Origin: Kribbella capetownensis
GTDB taxonomy: Bacteria > Actinomycetota > Actinomycetes > Propionibacteriales > Kribbellaceae
Direction: 5' to 3'
Assembly: GCF_004331485.1 (NCBI RefSeq)
Contig: NZ_SJKD01000004.1
Span: 248,001 to 312,000 of the forward strand
DNA: 64,000 bases
Shown piece by piece: positions 48,318 through 57,706 of the stretch (position 1 is its first letter; every line of letters begins with the position of its first letter). The notes under the pieces were generated by a model. It saw only the letters and a program-made list of their open reading frames with translations, did not search any database and was not told the origin of the DNA. A program made the translations under genes and the position numbers.

Positions 48318-50087
48318 TCAGGAACGCAGCTGGGCCACGGCCTGCGCGGCCGCCCAGCCGATCAGCCCGTCGAACTGCGGGGCATTGGGAGCCGGATCGG
48401 CGGCCCGGGTGAACACGCCCACGGCGTACCGGCCGCCGTCGGGGAACTCGACGACGCCGACCTCGTTGCGCACCAGTGGCAGCGTGCCGGTCTTGCCGCT
48501 GACCGTGATGTCGTCACCGGGGAATCCACTACTCAGGCGATGCGGCCAGACCTGGTTGCCCATCCAGCCGCGCACCAGCGCACAGGCTTCCGGGTCGGCG
48601 GCCTCGTCGCGCCAGATGCCGGCCAGCAAGCTGGTGATCTCGTCCGGCGTCGTCCGGCAGGTCCCCGCCGGATCGAGGGCCCGCAGCGCACGCAACTTCT
48701 CCACCGGTACGTCGGCCAGCTCGCGTTCGTCGTCGGTGTAGCTGATCGCGAGGTCGGCCTCGATCGACGCCAGGATCTCCGCACAGTTCTGCGGTACGGC
48801 GGTCCCCGGCAACCCGAGCTCGGCCAGCAGCGCGGCGACCCGATCCTTGCCGACCCGATCGATGACGAGATCAGTGGCCACGTTGTCGCTGATCACCATC
48901 ATCAGCAGGGCGAGGTCGTTGTAGGAGATGAGCGTCGGATCGCGGTGCATGGCCAGCCCGTACGGCGAAGCGACGAGGCCCTCGGTCGGCACCGTGATCC
49001 GCTCGGTGAGGTCCACCTCGCCGGCCACGGACTGACGCGCGAGTTCGAGCGCCACCGGGACCTTCAGAACCGAGGCGGTGACCACCGGAGTCTCGGCATC
49101 GACGCCGACCGTCCGGCCGGTGGCGAGGTCACGCGCGTGCAACCAGATCTCGGCGCCGAGCTCTCCGGCGTACGCGCGGATCTCGTCCGGGGTCGCTGCG
49201 GTTGCGGTGACCGGCGAACGGAGTTTGGTCGGGACAGACCTGAGATTGTCGACGAGGATCCGCGCCACCGATCCCACCGCGGCGTCGACCGCGGGGAGAC
49301 GGTAGTCCGGGTCGTCGGTCCGTACGAAGGACGCGACGGCGTACTGGCGTCCGTCGGGAGTTCGGACGACGCCGGCCTCGTTCCGCCAGAACCGGAGCGT
49401 GCCGGTCTTCGCGCTGACGATCGTGCCCGTCTCGGTGAACGCGCTGCGGAGTCGGTGCGGCCAAGCTTGCCCCGCGAGAATGCGACGCATCTCCGCGCAC
49501 TGCTCGGGAGGGGCTGCCTCGTCGTTCCAGATCGCGGCGAGCAGTCTGGTGATGTCGCGCGGCGTCGAGGCCTGCAAGGTGCGATCCGGATCGATCGCCC
49601 GGGCAGCTCGCCACGCCTCCAGTTCGAGCTTGTCGGTGTCCGGGATGTCGGTATAGATGGTCTGGTAGATGTCGTCGCAGGTGCCATCCACCCGGGTCGC
49701 GGTCAGCCCGAGCTCCCGCACGGTCGCGTTGATCGACTCCGTGCCGAGCAGGTTGACGAGGATGTCGGTGGCCGCGTTGTCGCTGACACTCATCATCCAG
49801 TACGCCAGATCGCATAGCGACAGCTCGATCGGGTCGGCCATCACCGACAGCCCGGTCGGGCCCGCCGAGCGACCGTCGACCGGTACGTCCATCCGGGTCG
49901 CCGGATCGAGCCGGCTGTCGCCGAACCGGCGGAACAACTCCACCAGCACAGGGATCTTGAACACGCTCGCCAGTACCACGGGCGTGTCCTCGCCGTACCC
50001 GGTCTCCTTGCCCGTGGCGAGGTCGACCGCGTGCACCCAGGCTTGCGCATGCACGGGCCCGAGCACCTGCTCCAGCTGTTCCTTCAT
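48318..50087 (-). CDS. Tandem double class A beta-lactamase-fold protein
   Basis: 589 residues made of two homologous domains. Domain 1 (about 1-290) has SxxK at Ser41-Lys44 (ASVFKIP), SDN at 102-104 and KTG at 227-229 (AKTGTL). Domain 2 (about 295-589) repeats ASVLKVP (Ser339-Lys342), SDN at 400-402 and GKTGTL (Lys532). Both triads are intact. The class A ExxLN omega-loop Glu is not obvious, which favours a DD-peptidase, amidase or esterase over a lactamase. There is no signal peptide. It lies 18 bp from the D-aminoacylase gene. A fusion of two full catalytic domains is unusual; it probably arose by duplication. Confidence 0.88.
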   Translation of the reverse strand: MKEQLEQVLGPVHAQAWVHAVDLATGKETGYGEDTPVVLASVFKIPVLVELFRRFGDSRLDPATRMDVPVDGRSAGPTGLSVMADPIELSLCDLAYWMMSVSDNAATDILVNLLGTESINATVRELGLTATRVDGTCDDIYQTIYTDIPDTDKLELEAWRAARAIDPDRTLQASTPRDITRLLAAIWNDEAAPPEQCAEMRRILAGQAWPHRLRSAFTETGTIVSAKTGTLRFWRNEAGVVRTPDGRQYAVASFVRTDDPDYRLPAVDAAVGSVARILVDNLRSVPTKLRSPVTATAATPDEIRAYAGELGAEIWLHARDLATGRTVGVDAETPVVTASVLKVPVALELARQSVAGEVDLTERITVPTEGLVASPYGLAMHRDPTLISYNDLALLMMVISDNVATDLVIDRVGKDRVAALLAELGLPGTAVPQNCAEILASIEADLAISYTDDERELADVPVEKLRALRALDPAGTCRTTPDEITSLLAGIWRDEAADPEACALVRGWMGNQVWPHRLSSGFPGDDITVSGKTGTLPLVRNEVGVVEFPDGGRYAVGVFTRAADPAPNAPQFDGLIGWAAAQAVAQLRS

Positions 50088-50105
50088 GCCTTCTCCTTCG
50101 CGGGG

Positions 50106-51713
50106 CTACTGGCCACGGCGCAGCGCGCGGCCGGGCAGGTTGCCGGTGGGTACGCCGCCGGCGAGCGCGACCGTGCCGTTCACGACGACGTGCTGCATGC
50201 CGACGGCGTACTGGTGCGGTTCCTCGTACGTCGCCCGGTCGGCGACGGTGCCGGGATCGAACGCGATCACGTCGGCATAGTTGCCCGGAGCAAGCACACC
50301 GCGATCGCGCAGTCCGAGGTTGCCGGCCGGCAGGCTGGTCATCCGGCGGACCGCTTCAGGCAGGGTGAGTAGCGACTCCTCGCGGACATACCGGCCGAGG
50401 ATGCGGGCGAACGTGCCGTAGGACCGCGGATGCGTCGCACCGTCGGAGTACGGCGCCTCGGTCGCGAACGTCTGCGCGTCCGAACCGACCGAGACCCACG
50501 GATTGCGGAGGGCGCTGCGCAGCACGTCCTCGTCCATCATGAAGTACATCGCGCTCAGCGACGGCTCCTGCTCGACCAAGCGGCAGAGCATCTCGACCGG
50601 GTCCTGGCTGTCGGCGTCGGCCGCCTGCTGCAGACTGAGTCCGCGGTACTTCGCGACCGGCCCGTTCGGATCGGGGAGCAGCATCACGCCGTCGGCACCA
50701 CCGGCGGCGAGGTAGAGGTTCTCCCAACGCGGTGAGGGAGTCACGACGGCCTCGCGGATCCGGGCACGTTCGGCGGGGTCGGCGAGGCGCGCGGCGAGCG
50801 CCTCGTGACCGCCGTCGTGGAAGTCCGGCGGAATCGATGCTCCCAGCGAAGTCTGACCTGCCAGGTACGGGTAGATGTCCGCGGTGACCGGCTGACCGGT
50901 CGCGCGGGCCGCCTCGACGCGCTCGATCGCCTGCGCCATCTTCGGCCAGTTGTGCCGGCCCGCCGCCTTGAGGTGGTAGATCTCCGCGTGCACGCCGGCC
51001 CGGCGGCCGATCTCGATCAGCTCGTCGACGGCCTCGAGGAAGTGGTCGCCCTCGCTGCGCATGTGCGAGATGTACATGCCGCCGCGCTTGGCGAGGACCG
51101 TGGACAAGGCCACGAGTTCATCCGTCGAGGCGAAGCATCCGGGCGGGTAGATGAGTGCGGAGCCGATCCCCAGGGCGCCGTCGGCAAGCTCCTCGTCCAG
51201 GATGCCGGTGACCGTCGCCAGTTCGGCCTCGGTCATCGGGCGGTCGTCCGCGCCGGCGCCGATCATCCGCAGGTTGTGCGCTCCGACGAAGCTGGCGACG
51301 TTCTGCACGACGCCCTTGGTCTCGAGGTGGGCGAGGAACTCCGACAGCCGGTCCCAGACCAGCTCGGGATCGCCGGCGTCGCGAGTGGCCTCGAGCTCGG
51401 CCCGGATCGCCGGGGTGAACGGGCCGATCGAGATCCCCTCGCCGAAGATCTGGGTGGTGACGCCCTGGCACAGGTCGGACAGTCCGCGACCGTCGCGTTC
51501 GAGCGTGAAGTAGGAGTGACTCAGGACGTTCACGAAGCCCGGCGCGACCGCCAGACCGGTCGCGTCCAGGACCTCGGTGTCCTGGTCGTCGCGGGCCAGC
51601 TCGGGCCCGATCGCGACGATGCGGTCGTTCTCGATCACGACATCGGCGGCCCGGCCGGGGCCGCCGGTGCCGTCGTGGACAGTACCGCCTCGGATGATCA
51701 GAGTCGTCGACAT
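50106..51713 (-). CDS. N-acyl-D-amino acid deacylase family amidohydrolase, atypical metal site
   Basis: 535 residues. The N-terminal STTLIIRGGTVHDGTG and C-terminal LRDRGVLAPGNYADVIAFDP are the D-aminoacylase beta-sandwich. The metal motif expected as GFVDxHTH reads PGFVNVLSHSYFT, so the first His is missing. Other ligands remain: YISHMRSEG, AEIYHLKAAG and SVGSDAQTFA. This matches a distinct subgroup with IFGEG after the first motif. The start is ATG 51713. It is the first gene of the six-gene minus operon and may release D-amino acids from N-acyl or peptide forms. Confidence 0.88.
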   Translation of the reverse strand: MSTTLIIRGGTVHDGTGGPGRAADVVIENDRIVAIGPELARDDQDTEVLDATGLAVAPGFVNVLSHSYFTLERDGRGLSDLCQGVTTQIFGEGISIGPFTPAIRAELEATRDAGDPELVWDRLSEFLAHLETKGVVQNVASFVGAHNLRMIGAGADDRPMTEAELATVTGILDEELADGALGIGSALIYPPGCFASTDELVALSTVLAKRGGMYISHMRSEGDHFLEAVDELIEIGRRAGVHAEIYHLKAAGRHNWPKMAQAIERVEAARATGQPVTADIYPYLAGQTSLGASIPPDFHDGGHEALAARLADPAERARIREAVVTPSPRWENLYLAAGGADGVMLLPDPNGPVAKYRGLSLQQAADADSQDPVEMLCRLVEQEPSLSAMYFMMDEDVLRSALRNPWVSVGSDAQTFATEAPYSDGATHPRSYGTFARILGRYVREESLLTLPEAVRRMTSLPAGNLGLRDRGVLAPGNYADVIAFDPGTVADRATYEEPHQYAVGMQHVVVNGTVALAGGVPTGNLPGRALRRGQ

Positions 51714-51862
51714 GCGAGCATCCTGAGCCGCTGCGACGGCCGCGGTACTCGTCCAATCGGCCGAAGTCGGCGCCGATCTTGTGTGCGATACGACGAAGAG
51801 CCGACCTGGACCCACCGGCTGCACTGGGCTGCGAGGTCCGGACGACGACACGGAGGTCGGGA

Positions 51863-53038
51863 ATGGCGAGCACACCCTCGAGACGGACGCTCCTGACGGC
51901 GTCCTTGGCCGGCGTCGCCGCGGCGAGTCTGACGGCGCCGGCTGAGGCGGCAGCGGGGTCCGCCCGCGGGACGACCCAGCGGATCGACGAGATCGTGGCG
52001 GCGATCCGGCCGCCCGGCGTCGGCATCACCGTTGCGGTGAGCAAGCACGGCCGCACGATCTTCACGAAGGGTTACGGCCTGCGCGACCGTGGCAAGCCCG
52101 ACGTGTTCACCGGCGAGGACTTCTTCGAGGTCGAGCAGCTGGACGACCGGCTGCACCTGTCCCGCGGCAAGCGTCCCGCGACCGGCGACACGATCTACAA
52201 CCTCGGCTCGATCAGCAAGGGCTTCACCTCGGCCGCCGTACTGCGATTGCACGAACGCGGCAAGCTGTCTGTCCACGATCCCCTCGGCAAGTACCTGCCC
52301 GGGTTTCCCCGTGGGGCCGCGATCACGTTGCTCCAACTCCTGCAGCAGGTCAGCGGCATCACTGACTACAACCAGTTCCCGCTGTTCGAACCGGCGTACG
52401 ACGCCTTTGTCGCGAGCGGCGAGCGGGATCACTCGGAGGTGGTGGCGAAACTGCAGACCCTGCCGCTGCAGTTTCCGCCCGGATCGCAATACGCCTACAG
52501 CAACACCAACTACCTGCTGCTGGGGCTGGTCGTGCAGAAGGTGACCCGGATGACGCTGGGGGAGTACCTCGCGCAGTCGTTCTTCCGGCCGCTGCGGATG
52601 CGCGACACCAGGCAGAGCTATCCGGAACTTGGCAGCCGGGATGTTGCCCTCGGCTACTACGCCGCAGCGGACGGCGTACGCCGGGCGTACCAGTGGAACC
52701 TGCCGTGGATGCTGGGCGCGGGTGGAATCACCGGGACCGCGGAAGATCTGGCCCGATGGGATGCGGCGCTGCTGCGACCAGGGTTGTTCCGGGCCGAGAC
52801 GCTCCAGTTGATGTTCACGCCGAACCTCGGCAGTTATGCGTGTGGCTGGGTCGCCCAGACGTACGAGGGCAAACCGCTCATCTGGCACAACGGCACGGTC
52901 GGCGGCTTCCACGCGATGCATGCGTTGTTCCCCGACGACGGCATCGCGGTGGTGCTGCTCGGGAACGACCAGACGACGCAGGCCCAACTCGACCCGAGTG
53001 CGACCGCCGTGTTCGACGCGATCACCGCGGCGCGGTAG
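51863..53038 (+). CDS. Tat-exported serine hydrolase (class C beta-lactamase/DD-peptidase family)
   Basis: 391 residues. The N-terminus SRRTLLTASLAGVAAAS ending in an AEA-like site is a Tat signal. The active site is SISK (NLGSISKGFTSA), YSN (QYAYSNTNYLL) and the HNG motif in IWHNGTVGGFHAM. ATG 51863 follows CGGAGG. It is 6 bp before dppB, so it is the first gene of the transporter operon. It likely trims peptidoglycan-type or other peptides outside the cell before import. Confidence 0.9.
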   Translation: MASTPSRRTLLTASLAGVAAASLTAPAEAAAGSARGTTQRIDEIVAAIRPPGVGITVAVSKHGRTIFTKGYGLRDRGKPDVFTGEDFFEVEQLDDRLHLSRGKRPATGDTIYNLGSISKGFTSAAVLRLHERGKLSVHDPLGKYLPGFPRGAAITLLQLLQQVSGITDYNQFPLFEPAYDAFVASGERDHSEVVAKLQTLPLQFPPGSQYAYSNTNYLLLGLVVQKVTRMTLGEYLAQSFFRPLRMRDTRQSYPELGSRDVALGYYAAADGVRRAYQWNLPWMLGAGGITGTAEDLARWDAALLRPGLFRAETLQLMFTPNLGSYACGWVAQTYEGKPLIWHNGTVGGFHAMHALFPDDGIAVVLLGNDQTTQAQLDPSATAVFDAITAAR

Positions 53039-53044
53039 GCCGAC

Positions 53045-54025
53045 GTGCTGACCTACACCATCCGCCGGTTGCTGGTCTCGATTCCGGTGATCATCGCGTC
53101 GACGTTCATCGTGTTCCTGCTGGTCACGCTGTCCGGGGATCCGCTGGCGAACCTGAAGGGACGCAACCCACCACCGTCGCCGCAGGTCGTTGCGGTGGAG
53201 GCGGAGCGCCTGCATCTGGATCAGCCGATTCTGCAGCGGTACTGGACCTGGATCACCGGGGTGGTGCACGCCGACTTCGGGCCGTCGGTCCGCACCAACG
53301 TCGACATCGGCCACGAGATCGTCACCCGGTTCGGCGTCACGCTGCGGCTGATCGCGGTCGCCGTCGTGCTCGCGCTGCTGCTGGCGGTGTTCGTCGGCGT
53401 GGTCAGTGCGGTGAAGCAGTACTCCGGGATCGACTACGGCTTCACCTTCGCCGCGTTCCTGTTCCTGTCGATGCCGTCGTTCTGGTTCGCGGTGCTGCTC
53501 AAGCAGGGCGGGATCTCGCTGAACAACCTCGTCGGCGGGCAGGTCGTCTCCACGATCGGGGAGAGATCGGTCATCGTCGAGGGCGGGACCTGGGCTCATC
53601 TCACCGATGCGGCCGGCCACCTGGTGCTGCCGACCATCTCGCTGGCACTGATCTCGTTCGGTGCGTGGAGCCGCTTCCAGCGGGCCTCGATGCTCGACGT
53701 ACTGAACAGCGACTACGTCCTGTTCGCCCGGGCGAAGGGACTCTCGCGACGCCGGGTGGTGGTCAAACACGCGCTGCGGACCGCACTGATCCCGATGGTG
53801 ACGATCACCGCGCTCGACTTCGCCGCGCTGATCTCGGGAGCGGTGATCACCGAGACCGTCTTTCAGTGGCGTGGACTCGGCGACTTCCTGGTCAGCTCTG
53901 TCAACGAGCGCGACGCGTACGCCGTACTCGCGTGGCTGCTCGTGGTCGCGGTCGCCGTCATCGTCTTCAACCTGATCGCCGACCTGCTGTACGCCCTCCT
54001 CGACCCACGGATCCGTTATGAGTGA
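53045..54025 (+). CDS. dppB: Dipeptide/oligopeptide ABC transporter permease, DppB-type
   Basis: 326 residues. The N-terminal TIRRLLVSIPVIIASTFIVF is the DppB start, and the EAA loop reads SRRRVVVKHALRTALIPMVT. There are six membrane segments. The C-terminus YALLDPRIRYE is typical. It starts with GTG and overlaps dppC by 8 bp. Confidence 0.93.
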   Translation: MLTYTIRRLLVSIPVIIASTFIVFLLVTLSGDPLANLKGRNPPPSPQVVAVEAERLHLDQPILQRYWTWITGVVHADFGPSVRTNVDIGHEIVTRFGVTLRLIAVAVVLALLLAVFVGVVSAVKQYSGIDYGFTFAAFLFLSMPSFWFAVLLKQGGISLNNLVGGQVVSTIGERSVIVEGGTWAHLTDAAGHLVLPTISLALISFGAWSRFQRASMLDVLNSDYVLFARAKGLSRRRVVVKHALRTALIPMVTITALDFAALISGAVITETVFQWRGLGDFLVSSVNERDAYAVLAWLLVVAVAVIVFNLIADLLYALLDPRIRYE

Positions 54026-54926
54026 GCATCTGTCGACCGTCGCCGCACCCACCACGCGGCCGGTCAGCACCGTCAAGCAGCGCAGCCAGCGCGAGTTGGT
54101 CCTGCGCCGATTCCTCCGGCACAAGGCGGCCGTGATCAGTCTGGTCCTGTTCATCGCGATCGTGCTGCTGGCCTTCGTGGGCGGCGCGGTCTGGCGGTAC
54201 GGGTACGCCGACATCACGCCGGCGGCGTCCGTACCACCGTCGGCCGAGCATCCGTTCGGGACCGACAACTTGGGCCACGACACGTTTGCCCAGGTACTGC
54301 GAGGCACTCAGCGATCGATCGAGATCGCGCTGCTGATCGCTTTGCTGGCCGGCTTGTTCGGCACGCTATGGGGTGCCTTCTCCGGCTACTACCGCGGTCT
54401 GACCGACAGCATCATGATGCGCATCGCCGACCTGGTCCTGACTCTGCCGCTGCTGGCGGTCGCCGCCGTACTGACCCGGGCGACCTCGGGCTCGTGGTGG
54501 TTCGTCGCCCTGGTGATCGCCGCCTTGCAATGGGCGTACGTCTCCCGAGTGGTGCGCGGCGTGGTCCTGTCGCTGCGGGAGAAGGAGTACGTCGAGGCCA
54601 GCCGGGCACTCGGGGCAACCGACCGGTGGATCATCTTCCGGCATCTGATTCCGAATGCGCTCGGCCCGATCATCGTCAACGTCACGATCCTGGTGGCGGC
54701 GGCGATCCTGGTCGAGACCGCGCTGTCGTTCCTCGGCCTCGGCGTTCAGCCGCCGGACACCTCGCTCGGTCTGCTGGTCAGCGAGGCCGACACAGCGGTC
54801 AGTACGCGGCCCTGGCTGTTCTACTTCCCGGGCGCGTTCATCGTGCTGATCGCGCTCACCATCAACTTCATCGGCGACGGACTGCGGGACGCGTTCGATC
54901 CGACCCAGCGGAAGGTGCGCCCGTGA
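54018..54926 (+). CDS. dppC: Dipeptide/oligopeptide ABC transporter permease, DppC-type
   Basis: 302 residues. The motifs are EHPFGTDNLGHDTFAQVLRGT, the EAA loop ASRALGATDRWIIFRHLIPNA and the C-terminal GDGLRDAFDPTQRK. It has an N-terminal cytoplasmic stretch before TM1, as usual. The stop overlaps the next GTG start. Confidence 0.93.
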   Translation: MSEHLSTVAAPTTRPVSTVKQRSQRELVLRRFLRHKAAVISLVLFIAIVLLAFVGGAVWRYGYADITPAASVPPSAEHPFGTDNLGHDTFAQVLRGTQRSIEIALLIALLAGLFGTLWGAFSGYYRGLTDSIMMRIADLVLTLPLLAVAAVLTRATSGSWWFVALVIAALQWAYVSRVVRGVVLSLREKEYVEASRALGATDRWIIFRHLIPNALGPIIVNVTILVAAAILVETALSFLGLGVQPPDTSLGLLVSEADTAVSTRPWLFYFPGAFIVLIALTINFIGDGLRDAFDPTQRKVRP

Positions 54927-55957
54927 GCGACCCTGTGCTCGAGGTCGAGGACCTCACCGTGTCCTTTCCGACCGAGGACGGCGTGGTCCGCGCGGTCCGC
55001 GGCGTCAGCTACCAGTTGCGCCGTGGCGAGGTGCTCGGCATCGTCGGCGAGTCCGGCTCGGGCAAGTCCGTCACCTCGATGGCGGTGATGGGCCTGCTGC
55101 CGGCCTCGGCCCGGGTCGGCGGCTCGGTCCGGTACCGCGGGCAGGAGCTGATCGGCGCCCCGGACAAGGAGTTGCAGCGGATCCGCGGCGGCCGGATCGC
55201 GATGGTGTTCCAGGACCCGATGACGTCGCTGAACCCGGTCTACCCGGTCGGCGACCAGATCGCCGAGGCCGTCCGTGCGCACAACGACGTCAGCGTGGCG
55301 GCCGCACGCGAACGCGCCGTCGACCTGCTCGCGGCGATGCAGATCCCGCGGCCGCGGGAACGCGCGCGCGATTTCCCGCACGAGTTCTCGGGCGGGATGC
55401 GGCAGCGGGTCGTGATCGCGACCGCGATGGCGAACGATCCGGACGTGATCATCGCCGACGAACCGACAACGGCCCTCGACGTCACCGTGCAGGCCCAGGT
55501 CCTGCAGGCTCTGGAGACCGCCCGGGCCGCCACCGACGCCGCGATGGTCCTGATCACCCACGACCTCGGCGTCGTCGCGGGATCGGCCGACCGCGTCCTG
55601 GTGATGTACGCCGGACGCCCGGTGGAACTCGGTGGTGTCGACGACATCTACTACACGCCGCGGATGCCGTACACACTCGGACTGATCGGCAGCCTGCCAC
55701 GACTGGACGGGCGATCGGAGCGCCTGGTCCCGATCACGGGTGCGCCGCCGTCGTTGCTCGATCTGCCGCCGGGCTGCCCGTTCGCGCCGCGATGCCCGAT
55801 GCGGGCGGAGATCTGCGACACCGACGAGCCCGATCTCCTCGCGGTCGGCGCGACCGATCATCTCGCGGCGTGCCACTTCTCCGCCGATCTGGACGGAAGG
55901 CGACCCGAGGACGTGTTCGCCCAGACCTCGCTGGACAGTGCGGGAGGAGCCCGATGA
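54923..55957 (+). CDS. dppD: Oligopeptide ABC transporter ATP-binding protein, DppD-type
   Basis: 344 residues. Walker A is GESGSGKS, the Q-loop is VFQDPMTSLNP, the signature is FSGGMRQRV, Walker B is VIIADEPTTALD and the H-loop is LITHDLG. The C-terminal oligopeptide domain has the cysteine motif CPFAPRCPMR, as in peptide transporters that carry an iron-sulfur cluster. The GTGA overlap with dppC shows coupling. Confidence 0.93.
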   Translation: MSDPVLEVEDLTVSFPTEDGVVRAVRGVSYQLRRGEVLGIVGESGSGKSVTSMAVMGLLPASARVGGSVRYRGQELIGAPDKELQRIRGGRIAMVFQDPMTSLNPVYPVGDQIAEAVRAHNDVSVAAARERAVDLLAAMQIPRPRERARDFPHEFSGGMRQRVVIATAMANDPDVIIADEPTTALDVTVQAQVLQALETARAATDAAMVLITHDLGVVAGSADRVLVMYAGRPVELGGVDDIYYTPRMPYTLGLIGSLPRLDGRSERLVPITGAPPSLLDLPPGCPFAPRCPMRAEICDTDEPDLLAVGATDHLAACHFSADLDGRRPEDVFAQTSLDSAGGAR

Positions 55958-56973
55958 GCGAGCAGCCGCTGCTGTCCGTGCAGAACCTGGTCAAGCACTA
56001 TCCCGTCCGGAGCAAGGGCGTGCTCCGCCGTCGCAACGGCGACGTACATGCCGTCTGCGACATCTCGTTCGACCTGCATCGCGGTGAGACGTTGGGCCTG
56101 GTCGGTGAGTCGGGCTGCGGCAAGTCGACCACCGGTCGCGCCGTACTCAACGTGCAGCCTGCGACGGCGGGCAAGGTGGTGTTCGACGGAGAGGACCTCG
56201 GGGCGGTCGGCTCGGCCCGGATGCGCAAGCTCCGGCAGCGGCTGCAGATCGTCTTCCAGGACCCGTACGCCTCGCTCGATCCGCGGATGACCGTGACCGA
56301 CGCGATCGCCGAACCGCTACGCATCCACGGCCGGTACGACGACGAGGGGCCGGGCCGTGTGCGTGAGCTGCTGGCTACGGTCGGACTGAATCCCGAGCAC
56401 GGCAACCGGTACCCGCACGAGTTCTCTGGTGGCCAACGGCAACGAGTCGGCATCGCGCGATCCCTTGCCCTGCGCCCCGATCTACTCGTTCTCGACGAGC
56501 CGGTCTCAGCCCTGGACGTGTCGATCCAGGCTGGCGTGGTGAACCTGCTCGAGGACCTGCAGCAGGAGCTCGGGCTGGCGTACTTGTTCGTTGCCCACGA
56601 CCTCTCGGTGGTGAGGCATATCGCTGATCGGGTTGCGGTGATGTATCTCGGTCAGATCGTTGAGATCGGCAACCGGGATGAGCTGTTCGACCGTCCGGCC
56701 CACCCTTATACGCAGGCGCTGATCTCCGCGATCCCGCTACCGGATCCACGCCGGGAGCGAATCCGGGCCAGGGAGCGGATCGTGATCAGCGGTGACGTGC
56801 CCAACCCGGTGAGTCCGCCGAGCGGTTGCCGCTTCCGCACTCGTTGCCCGAAGTTCGCCGTACTGACTGAGACCGAGCAGCGCCTGTGCGTTGAGGAGAC
56901 GCCGGCGCTGACCGAGCGTGGCCAGGGGCATCCGGCCGCGTGTCACTACGCCGAGGTGCTCACCGTCGTGTAG
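55954..56973 (+). CDS. dppF: Oligopeptide ABC transporter ATP-binding protein, DppF-type
   Basis: 339 residues. Walker A is GESGCGKST, the signature is FSGGQRQRV, Walker B is LLVLDEPVSALD, the H-loop is VAHDLS, and the C-terminus has CRFRTRCPKF. ATG 55954 follows GGGAGGAG and overlaps the dppD stop by 4 bp. Its own stop overlaps the convergent nucleotidyltransferase gene by 14 bp. Confidence 0.93.
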   Translation: MSEQPLLSVQNLVKHYPVRSKGVLRRRNGDVHAVCDISFDLHRGETLGLVGESGCGKSTTGRAVLNVQPATAGKVVFDGEDLGAVGSARMRKLRQRLQIVFQDPYASLDPRMTVTDAIAEPLRIHGRYDDEGPGRVRELLATVGLNPEHGNRYPHEFSGGQRQRVGIARSLALRPDLLVLDEPVSALDVSIQAGVVNLLEDLQQELGLAYLFVAHDLSVVRHIADRVAVMYLGQIVEIGNRDELFDRPAHPYTQALISAIPLPDPRRERIRARERIVISGDVPNPVSPPSGCRFRTRCPKFAVLTETEQRLCVEETPALTERGQGHPAACHYAEVLTVV

Positions 56974-57706
56974 CCAGCGCCCGGAGCGGATCGGCGAGCT
57001 TCGTGGCCAGCTCCGGATCCGCGGCGTCGATCTCGGGCAGGAGTACGTGGATCGCGGCGCGGAAGGCACGGGTCAACTCGCCGATGTCGAGGGAGCGGAC
57101 AAGCGTGTCCTCGACCGGTTTGGTGATTGCCTCCGGCAACAGGTGGAAGCCGCGACCCTGCGATGTCGGTACGCCGTGACGAAGGCACATCAGTGCGAGC
57201 AGATGATCACGGAGTCCGCTGATCATGTACTCGGCCTGCCAGTCCTTGCCGCGGGCAATGCTGGAGCGGGCGTGGAGCGCGTACAGCCAGGCCAGCCCGA
57301 TCAGGTCCTTCGCCGCGGCCTCGGCGAATGGCTGCTGCTCGCTGGCCTCGCCGAACAGCAACGCGAACGTCGGACCGAGCGCGCCGAAGTCGCCCGTGGG
57401 AGCGAACGCGATGTCCACCTGGAGGGTGTTCCGCAACAGGAAGACGCGGTACACCGTCCCGCGCACCCGCATGTCCATGTGGTCCACGCAGCCGTGGTCG
57501 GCGTACATCCGGCCGGTCCAGTCGGCCAGCACGGCGGCCTGATCGGCTCCGTGCGCGAGGCCGAAGGCGAGGTCGATGTCCGACCACTCGTCCTCGGCCC
57601 CGGCGGCCGCCGAACCGGTCAGCGCCGCTGCGGCGATCCGGTCGTCGTGCTCAGCTGCTGCGATCAGCCGGTTCCGCAACCGCAGGCGTTCCTCCACTGT
57701 GAACAT
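56960..57706 (-). CDS. Nucleotidyltransferase-domain protein (aminoglycoside-type fold)
   Basis: 248 residues. The NTase core GSAAAGAEDEWSDIDLAF carries the two metal aspartates, with a third acid in LQVDIAF. The C-terminal part is helical (WLYALHARSSIARG, YMISGLRDHLLAL). It resembles streptomycin/aminoglycoside adenylyltransferase-like proteins, but the substrate is unknown. The start at 57706 lies 56 bp inside the upstream NDH-2 gene in another frame. Confidence 0.85.
   Translation of the reverse strand: MFTVEERLRLRNRLIAAAEHDDRIAAAALTGSAAAGAEDEWSDIDLAFGLAHGADQAAVLADWTGRMYADHGCVDHMDMRVRGTVYRVFLLRNTLQVDIAFAPTGDFGALGPTFALLFGEASEQQPFAEAAAKDLIGLAWLYALHARSSIARGKDWQAEYMISGLRDHLLALMCLRHGVPTSQGRGFHLLPEAITKPVEDTLVRSLDIGELTRAFRAAIHVLLPEIDAADPELATKLADPLRALATRR

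Noticed and set aside
51698..54307. 869-codon minus frame across the serine hydrolase and dppB/dppC
   Set aside because: Antisense to three genes with clear families; composition is Arg/Gln/Asp-rich filler.
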